Shown: piece by piece, positions 1-5,038 of the stretch
Position numbering within the stretch: the first letter of the stretch is position 1
Layout of the letters: each line of letters starts with the position of its first letter
Source of the DNA: Micropruina sp.
GTDB taxonomy: Bacteria > Actinomycetota > Actinomycetes > Propionibacteriales > Propionibacteriaceae
Direction of reading: 5' to 3'
DNA length: 5,120 bases
Assembly: GCA_013693855.1 (NCBI GenBank)
Contig: CP059261.1
Span: 1,687,167-1,692,286 of the forward strand
Notes under the pieces: generated by a model
Databases searched by the model: none
What the model was told of the DNA's origin: nothing
The model's input: the letters and a program-made list of their open reading frames with translations, nothing else
Position numbers and translations under genes: made by a program

Positions 1-564
1 GGTCTTCCACAGATACGCGTGGACCAGGCCGGTGGCGCCATCTGTAACCGTGGTCAGGTATGGCCGGATCGGAGTGTTGGAACGGTGGTCCGCGATGACC
101 CATAGGTCGGCTTTCGTGTGGTCCACGTGCCACGTGTGGTTCTTGTGCGGAGGACGGTACGACAGGTACATGCGGTTCCTGACCAGTCCGGAGAACCCTT
201 CCAGAGCGCCGAGTAGCCGGTCCGGCGACACGCGCTTCATCGCGCGGGCAAACGTCGCGTAGCTACGGTCGTACTCGCCTGCTTGGACGAGGGCCCGGTA
301 TGCGGCGTGCATGTCCTGCTCTTGGGCCAGGACGGTCAGGTGCAGCGTGTCTACGTCGAACCTGTCCGCGCGGGGGACGAGGTCCTGCACGTCCTTCTCC
401 CGCAGGCTGGGGTCAGCGAGCCAGCGATACACCGTGCGAGTGGACACGTCGTGCTGGCTGGCGACGCTGACGATGGCGTGCCTTGGGACGACACCGTCGG
501 TTTCGAGGCGGAGCAGCCGCGCTACGGCCGCTGCCTTCCTTGTCCTGGGGATGCTGTTGGTCAT
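1..564 (-). CDS. DDE (rve-fold) transposase, MuA/TnsB/TniA-like, N-terminal part; runs off the window
   Basis: The ATG at 564-562 opens a frame that stays open for 188 codons to base 1, so the C-terminal part lies outside the window. The start has a good ribosome site (GAGAGAGGA on the minus strand, about 6 nt upstream) and overlaps the nuclease stop as ATGA, implying translational coupling. Residues about 29-51 (AIVSVASQHDVSTRTVYRWL) form a helix-turn-helix, as in the DNA-binding N-terminus of Mu/Tn7-type transposases. Residues 145-155 (WHVDHTKADLW) match the D-x-T-x-A-D start of the catalytic core, making D148 the probable first DDE aspartate. PYLTTVTDGATG (168-179) matches the following conserved strand. 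The second Asp and the Glu would lie beyond base 1. By family knowledge the enzyme joins transposon 3' ends to target DNA, usually with an AAA+ ATPase encoded downstream. An IS481-like single-gene element is a less likely alternative. Confidence 0.85.
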   Translation of the reverse strand, partial: MTNSIPRTRKAAAVARLLRLETDGVVPRHAIVSVASQHDVSTRTVYRWLADPSLREKDVQDLVPRADRFDVDTLHLTVLAQEQDMHAAYRALVQAGEYDRSYATFARAMKRVSPDRLLGALEGFSGLVRNRMYLSYRPPHKNHTWHVDHTKADLWVIADHRSNTPIRPYLTTVTDGATGLVHAYLWKT

Positions 565-1186
565 GCGATGTCCTCTCTCCGAGCAGGTGCGCGCAGTTGG
601 TTGGGGGCAAGCGGGCTGTCGAACAGGGGTTGGACGAGTCCGTCGGGGAGTAGAGCCGCGATGCTTGGGTGTTGCCGAGGGAGATGAGGCGGACGCCGGC
701 GAAGTCGCCGTCGAGCGCTGCCCCCGCGTTGAGGTACTTGGTGACCTGGGCCCGGTAGTCGAGGTCGTCCTCGCCAGCGAAACGAAACGTCTTCACCTCG
801 TCGAAGAACCAGCCTTGTGCGGGGTGCCACCAGAGCAGGTCTGCGCGTCCGCGCGGCACGGGCACTTCGGTGCCGTGGAACTCGGTGCCGGGCGGTGGGA
901 GGAATACGCGCACGTACTGGTGCACAAGACCGGACATGCGGGCCCTTGCTCGTGGCAGGTTCCCGTTCTCCCGGCCGACGACCACCACGCGCAGCGCGTC
1001 GGCCACGAGACCGTCGAGCGCGTCGAGGCTCGCGCCCTGCGCGTCGGTAGCGATCATGCCGATGGTCGCGTGGACGTACATGCCCTGCCGGGCGGCCGCC
1101 CGTTGGGACATCTGGCTGGGGGTCGGATGTTCCTTCTTCGGCCAGATCGGTGTGGGGAGGCCGAGACTGACGGTGCGGGATGTCAC
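561..1186 (-). CDS. RecB/Cas4-like PD-(D/E)XK nuclease next to transposase; apparent frameshift near its 3' end
   Basis: The reading frame starts at GTG 1186-1184 (SD GGAG at 1196-1193, 6 nt away) and gives about 208 residues if one frameshift is corrected. The RecB/Cas4 motif order is visible: H89 (GLVHQYV), E107 (TEVPV), D116 in GRADLLWW, E130-x-K132 in FFDEVKTF, and Q147-x3-Y151 (QVTKYL). It is therefore probably a metal-dependent DNA nuclease. The first 173 residues, to LISLGNT (ending 668), are in one frame. The natural continuation (PSIAALLPDGLVQPL, ending REDIA at 564) is in the -1 frame and stops at 561-563, overlapping the transposase ATG. Left uncorrected, the first frame runs to 413, deep inside the transposase gene. 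Later in-frame starts are ATG 1111 and ATG 1081. Its position before a TnsB-like gene suggests a TnsA-like role in freeing transposon 5' ends (inference). It may be a pseudogene or carry a sequence error, although all catalytic motifs precede the shift. Confidence 0.7.
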
Positions 1187-1281
1187 CGGAGGCTCCGAGG
1201 TGTGGTCTCCGTACAGGCGGAGGAGGTCGGAGGGTTGCGGAGCAGGCCGACGGGCAAGGGACGCCACTGCGTGTGCGGCAC
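1183..1281 (-). CDS. possible 32-codon leader ORF upstream of the nuclease gene
   Basis: The strongest ribosome-binding site in this stretch (TTGGAGG, minus strand 1294-1288) lies 6 nt before GTG 1281-1279. The frame opened by that GTG ends at TGA 1185-1183, overlapping the nuclease GTG as GTGA. The peptide (VPHTQWRPLPVGLLRNPP...) resembles no family I know and may not act as a protein. Its translation would carry ribosomes through a hairpin that hides the nuclease start, so a leader role is the most natural reading. In the nuclease frame the nearest start to this ribosome site is GTG 1267, about 20 nt away, which is too far. Chance is possible because the ORF is short. Confidence 0.35.
   Translation of the reverse strand: MPHTQWRPLPVGLLRNPPTSSACTETTPRSLR
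1184..1202 (-). promoter_or_regulatory. mRNA hairpin covering the SD and GTG of the nuclease gene
   Basis: On the minus-strand transcript the bases read CACC-UC-GGA-GCC-UCC-GGUG. CACC pairs with GGUG and GGA with UCC, giving 7 pairs with a 2-nt bulge and a 3-nt loop. The SD (GGAG, 1196-1193) lies in the inner stem and loop, and the start codon (GUG, 1186-1184) lies in the 3' arm. Such a fold would keep the nuclease start closed unless ribosomes translating the upstream leader open it. The pairing is seen in the sequence; the function is inference. Confidence 0.4.
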
Positions 1282-1287
1282 GAGGAA

Positions 1288-1294
1288 CCTCCAA
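1288..1294 (-). promoter_or_regulatory. strong ribosome-binding site TTGGAGG upstream of the nuclease operon
   Basis: The minus strand reads TTGGAGG followed by 6 nt and GTG (1281-1279), a near-perfect match to the 16S anti-SD at ideal spacing. It decides the start of the proposed leader ORF rather than that of the nuclease, whose own SD is at 1196-1193. Confidence 0.5.
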
Positions 1295-1296
1295 GA

Positions 1297-1316
1297 GTGT
1301 CCGAGATATAGGACAC
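1297..1316. promoter_or_regulatory. inverted repeat GTGTCC-N8-GGACAC: probable operator/-10 region of the minus operon
   Basis: Two perfect 6-bp arms (1297-1302 and 1311-1316) flank an 8-bp AT-rich centre (GAGATATA), the most AT-rich spot in the divergent region. Read on the minus strand, the centre offers a -10-like TATATC (1310-1305), placing a transcript start near 1298, just before the TTGGAGG ribosome site. No good -35 box is visible. The dyad lies about 85 bp upstream of the divergent Cro/CI-type regulator gene, so binding of that regulator here is an obvious hypothesis. A transcript hairpin is a weaker alternative. Confidence 0.45.
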
Positions 1317-1364
1317 CTTCCCGTCCCTTCCCGCTTCGGCGCAACCCCGGCTCGGCGCGGACGG

Positions 1365-1400
1365 GCGACACCGTCCCCCGCGCTCCGTAGGGTTACCCGT
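1365..1400 (+). promoter_or_regulatory. promoter of the HTH regulator gene, leaderless type
   Basis: A -35-like GCGACA (1365-1370; 4 of 6 match TTGACA) is followed by an 18-bp spacer and a -10 TAGGGT (1389-1394, TANNNT). Six bases after the -10 comes GTG 1401, so transcription would start at or next to the start codon. GGGT-T-ACCC (1390-1398) forms a small dyad overlapping the -10 and could be an operator half-site. No convincing SD precedes the GTG, which supports a leaderless message. Confidence 0.5.
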
Positions 1401-1724
1401 GTGACCGACCAGACGCGCGAACCCGCACCGCGGGAGCGACGACTTCCGCCGCGCGCCGCGCCCAACGCCGGGCTGCCCGACTGGCCCCACGGGACCAGCG
1501 ACGACCCCGCCGCCGAGAAGGTGCGCCGGCTCGCCGTACGCCTCGCCGAGGTCATGGCCGAACGCGGCCTGTCCGCGCGCGCAGCCGCCAAGCTCGCCGG
1601 CATCGGCATCGGCACAGTCCAAGTGATCCAGCACGGCGACCGCTGGCCCGACACGCGGGCCGTCGCCCGTCTCGAAGTCGCCCTCGACACCGCCCTCTGG
1701 CCCGGACACCCGCCCACCGACTGA
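1401..1724 (+). CDS. Cro/CI (XRE)-type helix-turn-helix regulator, 107 aa
   Basis: The start is GTG 1401. The frame is open further upstream, but the upstream sequence is the antisense side of the nuclease gene, and a promoter sits directly before this GTG. The first ~38 residues are Pro/Arg-rich and probably flexible. Residues about 43-97 form an XRE-like helical domain: helix 1 LAVRLAEVMAERG, helix 2 SARAAAKLAGI, the probable recognition helix GIGTVQVIQHG (69-79), then WPDTRAVARLEVALDTALW. The protein is cytoplasmic and probably binds DNA, likely near its own promoter. It is divergent from the nuclease/transposase operon and lies upstream of the RM region on the same strand, so it could control either or both. 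A restriction controller (C-protein) role is possible but not shown; the N-terminal extension is longer than in typical C proteins. Confidence 0.8.
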   Translation: MTDQTREPAPRERRLPPRAAPNAGLPDWPHGTSDDPAAEKVRRLAVRLAEVMAERGLSARAAAKLAGIGIGTVQVIQHGDRWPDTRAVARLEVALDTALWPGHPPTD

Positions 1725-1731
1725 CCGGCCG

Positions 1732-1747
1732 GCCCGCTGCGGCGGGC
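1732..1747 (+). terminator. possible terminator hairpin after the HTH regulator
   Basis: GCCCGC (1732-1737) pairs with GCGGGC (1742-1747) around the 4-nt loop TGCG, 7 nt after the stop. A CCGGCCGG palindrome (1725-1732) abuts it. There is no T-run, only GTTGCTCGTGTTT downstream, so terminator function is uncertain, as is common in actinomycetes. Confidence 0.3.
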
Positions 1748-1830
1748 GCCGTTGCTCGTGTTTGCACGTCATGCGACCAGCCTCCCCGTCCGCTCAGTTT
1801 CGGATGACTTCATCCGCTCGGCGAGCCGCG

Positions 1831-1864
1831 TTGACCTCGCCTACCCGCTCCAGTACGAAGGAGC
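1831..1864 (+). promoter_or_regulatory. promoter of the zinc-finger-like gene, probably leaderless
   Basis: TTGACC (1831-1836), a 17-bp spacer and TACGAA (1854-1859) are followed 5 bp later by the ATG at 1865. An AAGGAG (1858-1863) looks like a Shine-Dalgarno site, but only one base separates it from the ATG, which is too close to work. Its resemblance may be incidental to the -10. The rest of the 1725-1864 intergenic stretch shows only the hairpin at 1732-1747. Confidence 0.45.
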
Positions 1865-2344
1865 ATGCGAAGCCCCGCTACACCGGCCTGCATCGCCCCC
1901 GGCTGCGACCAGACCTCCCTCCCCGGCAGGGACCACTGCGAACTGCACCACGACCGTCGCCGCGAGACGTGGCGGGCCGGCCGCAAGGACTACCGTGACC
2001 GGCAGAAGGCCCGCGCCCAGCTCGTCGAGGACTGGGCACGCCTCCTCCAGGACACGATCCGGCCCGCGACGGCCGTCGCCTACTGGGACAGCGGCCGGGC
2101 CATGGACGCCCTCGGACGGCTCGCCCTGCTCATCGACCCGCGCCGCGTCGACGAGGGCGAAGCCGCGTACGCCGAGCTCGCCGACGCCCTCAACGCCATC
2201 CGGCACGCGGCCGCGGACGCCAACCGGCACATCCTCGACATGGAGCGCGTCCACGGACCGCTCCCCGCGGTGCTCGACCCGCCCCCGCGCCCCCGCGAGG
2301 CCCGCGCCACCCGCGAACGCCGCGAACGAGAGGGACGCACCTGA
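1865..2344 (+). CDS. 159-aa protein with N-terminal zinc-finger-like Cys/His cluster, function unknown
   Basis: ATG 1865 is the only usable start, since an in-frame stop lies at 1832-1834. Residues 9-29 carry C9-x4-C14-x10-C25-x2-H28-H29 (CIAPGC...HCELHH), a spacing that could hold one zinc ion and resembles small knuckles in actinophage and HNH-related proteins. No HNH catalytic residues follow. Residues about 30-125 are Arg-, Asp- and Ala-rich and look fully helical (for example RKDYRDRQKARAQLVEDWARL). After the Pro-rich run PLPAVLDPPPRPR the protein ends in a basic tail rich in Arg and Glu. It has no signal peptide or membrane segment. It lies 56 bp upstream of hsdM and shares its C-ending codon style. 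A DNA- or RNA-binding accessory protein is a guess; the family is not recognised. The coding call itself is well supported. Confidence 0.7.
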   Translation: MRSPATPACIAPGCDQTSLPGRDHCELHHDRRRETWRAGRKDYRDRQKARAQLVEDWARLLQDTIRPATAVAYWDSGRAMDALGRLALLIDPRRVDEGEAAYAELADALNAIRHAAADANRHILDMERVHGPLPAVLDPPPRPREARATRERREREGRT

Positions 2345-2349
2345 CCCGT

Positions 2350-2369
2350 GCCGGGCTGTCCTCCCCGGC
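2350..2369 (+). terminator. weak stem-loop between the zinc-finger-like gene and hsdM
   Basis: GCCGGG (2350-2355) pairs with CCCGGC (2364-2369) around an 8-nt loop, 6 nt after the preceding stop. There is no T-tract. It may attenuate or end the upstream transcript before the hsdM promoter. Confidence 0.25.
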
Positions 2370-2387
2370 CGATACGTTCCCCACGGA

Positions 2388-2400
2388 TAGTGTCTAGAGG
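2388..2400 (+). promoter_or_regulatory. -10 box and start region of hsdM
   Basis: TAGTGT (2388-2393) fits TANNNT and lies 7 bp before GTG 2401, the spacing of a leaderless message. A second -10-like TACGTT is at 2373-2378. No clear -35 is visible 16-18 bp upstream of either. The following AGAGGGTGAG (2396-2405) could instead act as an SD for ATG 2416. Confidence 0.35.
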
Positions 2401-3906
2401 GTGAGTGGGACGAGCATGGCGATTACCTTGGCAGAGCTGGAAACCCGGCTGTGGGCGGCAGCGAACGCGCTCCGCGGACCCGTCGAACCGGCCGACTTCA
2501 AGACCTACGTGTTCCCGATGCTGTTCTGGAAGTGGATCAGCGACACGTGGACCCTCGAACACGCCCAAGCCGTCGCCGAGTACGGCCCCGACGTCGACCC
2601 CGAGGTCGAAGCCGACTTCCACCGGTTCGCCCTCCCCGACGGCGCCCACTGGGACCAGGTGACCAAGGCCACCAGCAACCTCGGCGCGAAGATCAACACC
2701 GCCCTCGGACGCATCCAGCAGGCCAACCCCGACACCCTCGCAGGTATCTTCGGCGACGCCGCGTGGGGCAACAAGGAACGCCTCCCCGAACACGCACTCG
2801 TCAACCTGATCGGCGCGTTCGACGGGCTCGTCCTCAACCCCGACGAGGTGTCCCACGACATGCTCGGCCAGGCGTACGAGTACCTGCTGAAGAACTTCGC
2901 CGACCAGTCCGGCGTCAAGGCCGGCGAGTTCTTCACGCCCCGCCAGGTCGTCAAGCTCCTCGTCCGGCTCCTCGACCCTCAGCCCGGCGAGTCCGTCTAC
3001 GACCCCGCATGCGGCACCGGCGGCATGCTCGTCGAGACGATCAACACCGTCCGCGAGCACGGCGGCGACACCCGCACCCTGCGCCTGTACGGGCAAGAGG
3101 TCAACCTCACAACGTCCGCAATCGCGCGCATGAACCTGTTCCTCCACGACATTGAGGACTTCAAAATCGCCCGCGGCGACACCCTCCGCCAACCCGCACT
3201 CCGCCAGCCTGACGGGTCGCTCAGCCAGTTTGACGTCGTCATTGCCAACCCGCCTTTCTCCCTGAAGAACTGGGGCCACGAGACCTGGGCTGGCGATCCG
3301 CGCGCCTTCTGTGGCGTCCCGCCCGCCAGCTACGGCGACTGGGCGTGGATTCAGCACATGGTCGCGTCGATGACCGAGCAGAGCGGACGCGTCGCCGTGG
3401 TCATGCCCCACGGAGCCCTCTTCCGAAGTGGAATCGAGGGTCGCATCCGTCAATGCATGCTCGAACGGGACCTGGTGGAGGCTGTCATCGGACTCCCCAG
3501 CAACCTGTTCTACTCAACCAGCATCTCAGTCTCCATTTTGATTTTCCGCAAGAGCAAGCCGGTCGAACGTCGGGGCAAGGTCCTGTTCATCGACGCATCG
3601 GCACGATTCCAACCGGGCAAGGCGCAGAACACTTTGCGACAGGGTGACATCGACACGGTCGCGGCGGCGTACCAGCAGGCGATAGACGGAGACGTAGATG
3701 GCGACCTCAGCCTCGCAGTGGTCGGCATGGATGAGATCGCGGCGAACAGCCACGATCTCACCGTGCGTCGCTATATCCAGGCTGAGGCAGCGGCCGACGT
3801 TGATGTAGAAGCGGCGCTCGTTACCTACCTCGAAGCAAGAGGCGCTCTTCGAGAGGCAGAGTCGGCGCTCGACCTGAAGCTGAAGGCGGCGGGTTTCGAT
3901 GCGTGA
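2401..3906 (+). CDS. hsdM: type I restriction-modification DNA methyltransferase subunit HsdM
   Basis: This is the modification subunit. With HsdS it transfers a methyl group from S-adenosylmethionine to adenine N6 in the recognition site, and it also forms part of the restriction complex with HsdR. At 501 aa it has the usual family length. The N-terminal helical HsdM_N domain covers about residues 10-150 (LAELETRLWAAANALRG, FPMLFWKWISD). The signature EFFTPRQVVKLL begins at residue 176. SAM-binding motif I DPACGTGG is at 201-208 and catalytic motif IV NPPF at 283-286, both intact. GQEVN and RMNLFLHDIEDF lie between them. The start may be GTG 2401 (leaderless) or in-frame ATG 2416, where MAITLAELETRLW begins in the way typical of homologues. 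The stop overlaps hsdS by 8 bp. Third codon positions are nearly all C or G up to about 3420, then much less so, which suggests a recombined 3' end. Confidence 0.96.
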   Translation: MSGTSMAITLAELETRLWAAANALRGPVEPADFKTYVFPMLFWKWISDTWTLEHAQAVAEYGPDVDPEVEADFHRFALPDGAHWDQVTKATSNLGAKINTALGRIQQANPDTLAGIFGDAAWGNKERLPEHALVNLIGAFDGLVLNPDEVSHDMLGQAYEYLLKNFADQSGVKAGEFFTPRQVVKLLVRLLDPQPGESVYDPACGTGGMLVETINTVREHGGDTRTLRLYGQEVNLTTSAIARMNLFLHDIEDFKIARGDTLRQPALRQPDGSLSQFDVVIANPPFSLKNWGHETWAGDPRAFCGVPPASYGDWAWIQHMVASMTEQSGRVAVVMPHGALFRSGIEGRIRQCMLERDLVEAVIGLPSNLFYSTSISVSILIFRKSKPVERRGKVLFIDASARFQPGKAQNTLRQGDIDTVAAAYQQAIDGDVDGDLSLAVVGMDEIAANSHDLTVRRYIQAEAAADVDVEAALVTYLEARGALREAESALDLKLKAAGFDA

Positions 3907-5038
3907 CGATTGGGAGTCCGGTCGGTTGGGCGATGTGGCGCGACTGCATTATGGAAAGTCACTCCCGGCTGCCGATCGTAGAGCTGGCGCTATCCCAGTT
4001 ATCGGTTCTTCCGGAGCCTTCGCGACCCACGACCACAGCAATACCAATACGGGCGCTGAGACCGTCGTTGTGGGACGCAAGGGCACTGCAGGGTCTGTCA
4101 CTCGCCTCCGAAGCGCCGCGTGGGTGACCGACACAGCCTTCTGGGCGGAGCCGCAGGGCGAGATGTCCTTGGGTTTCCTCTACCTGTTGCTGCAGAGCGC
4201 AGACCTGCCCAGCGTGTGCGCCCAAACTGGTGTGCCAGGACTCAACAGGGATCGCGCCTACGAGATCCCTGTTCGGTTTCCCACCGTGGCCGAACAGCGC
4301 CGCATCGTGGACTTGCTCGACGCTGTGGATGACACGATCGCAGCAGCACGAGATGCACACGGCGCCGCTGCTGACACGCTGGCGAGTTTCGTTGACCTTG
4401 AAATAGAACGCATGGACGGAGTCGCCGCCCGATTCGGCGACGTGATGACAATCGAGCGAGGAGGATCGCCACGCCCGATCGCCAACTTCTATACCGATGC
4501 TCCTGATGGACTCAACTGGGTCAGGATCGGTGACGTCGCATCGGACGGCAAGTTCATCACCCATACCGAGAAGCGCATTCTGCCTAGCGGGCTCAGTAAG
4601 ACGAGGCAGGTCGCGCCCGGCGACTTCGTGCTCTCGAACTCGATGAGCTTCGGTCGTCCCTACATCATGCGAGTTCATGGCTGCATCCATGACGGCTGGT
4701 TGAAACTGTCTGGGTTCCACGGTTCCATTGACGAGGACTACCTCTATCACCTGCTCCGCAGCCGGTCGATGCAGCGCAACTTCGAGCGGCTAGCTGCCGG
4801 GTCGTCAGTGCGGAATCTGAACAAAGACAAGGTGGCTGGAATCGAGTTCTCACTGCCAAGTCTGGGGGCCCAGCAGGACTTCTCGGCCCGCATGGATCAA
4901 CTGCTGGAGACCACTCAGCGGTACGGCGATGTGCTTGCCACACTGAGTCGCCTCCGCTCCAATCTCCTCACAGTGTTGCTCTCGGGAGAGCACGAGATCC
5001 CGGCTTCGTACGATGAGGTGATGGAGGTCCTGTCGTGA
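3899..5038 (+). CDS. hsdS: type I restriction-modification specificity subunit HsdS
   Basis: HsdS reads the two halves of a bipartite DNA target and anchors the M and R subunits. This 379-aa protein has the full two-repeat plan: target-recognition domain 1 (about 5-127), a central conserved helix (about 128-172, EQRRIVDLLDAVDDTI), domain 2 (about 176-320) and a C-terminal conserved helix (about 325-362, ending RLRSNLLTVLLSGE). Domain 2 carries conserved elements such as RGGSPRP (187-193), NWVRIGD (206-212), LSNSMSFGRPYI (245-256) and HDGWL (264-268). It is slightly shorter than many HsdS proteins but lacks no region. ATG 3899 overlaps the hsdM stop by 8 bp, so translation is probably coupled. 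Only 8-12 of 20 codons in its first blocks end in G or C, against 16-19 in early hsdM, a sign of separate origin. The target sequence cannot be read from the protein. Confidence 0.95.
   Translation: MRDDWESGRLGDVARLHYGKSLPAADRRAGAIPVIGSSGAFATHDHSNTNTGAETVVVGRKGTAGSVTRLRSAAWVTDTAFWAEPQGEMSLGFLYLLLQSADLPSVCAQTGVPGLNRDRAYEIPVRFPTVAEQRRIVDLLDAVDDTIAAARDAHGAAADTLASFVDLEIERMDGVAARFGDVMTIERGGSPRPIANFYTDAPDGLNWVRIGDVASDGKFITHTEKRILPSGLSKTRQVAPGDFVLSNSMSFGRPYIMRVHGCIHDGWLKLSGFHGSIDEDYLYHLLRSRSMQRNFERLAAGSSVRNLNKDKVAGIEFSLPSLGAQQDFSARMDQLLETTQRYGDVLATLSRLRSNLLTVLLSGEHEIPASYDEVMEVLS
5021..5034 (+). promoter_or_regulatory. ribosome-binding site of hsdR
   Basis: ATGGAGGT at 5021-5028 lies inside the end of hsdS and provides GGAGG (5023-5027), 7 nt before GTG 5035. 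It fixes the hsdR start at the GTGA overlap. Confidence 0.6.

Noticed and set aside
413..560. Continuation of the nuclease frame to a stop at 413
   Set aside because: It would overlap the transposase gene by about 150 nt with no protein-like sequence, whereas the alternative frame ends neatly in an ATGA junction.
1317..1340. CTTCCCG repeated at 10-bp spacing as a TnsB-binding-site array
   Set aside because: There are only two 7-bp copies in GC-rich DNA, with no terminal TGT/ACA nearby in a matching arrangement. This is too little to call a transposon end.
311..1390. 359-codon plus-strand frame across the nuclease and transposase genes
   Set aside because: The minus strand encodes the RecB/Cas4-like motifs and the rve transposase core here. 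The plus-strand translation has no recognisable motif and spans two minus-strand genes and their control region.
870..1400. Upstream extension of the HTH regulator frame to 870
   Set aside because: The extension is antisense to the nuclease gene and looks random. A promoter placed directly before GTG 1401 explains the start.
1858..1863. AAGGAG as the Shine-Dalgarno site for the gene at 1865
   Set aside because: Only one base separates it from the ATG, and no alternative nearby downstream start exists. A leaderless start fits better.
2080..3453. Long open frame on the minus strand opposite hsdM
   Set aside because: HsdM on the plus strand has clear family motifs. The antisense frame is kept open by NNC/NNG codons in very GC-rich DNA, and its translation is low-complexity Val/Gly/Glu-rich with no recognisable domain.
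3959..4750. 263-codon minus-strand frame opposite hsdS
   Set aside because: It is the shadow of hsdS. It has no family features and no sensible ribosome site or operon context.
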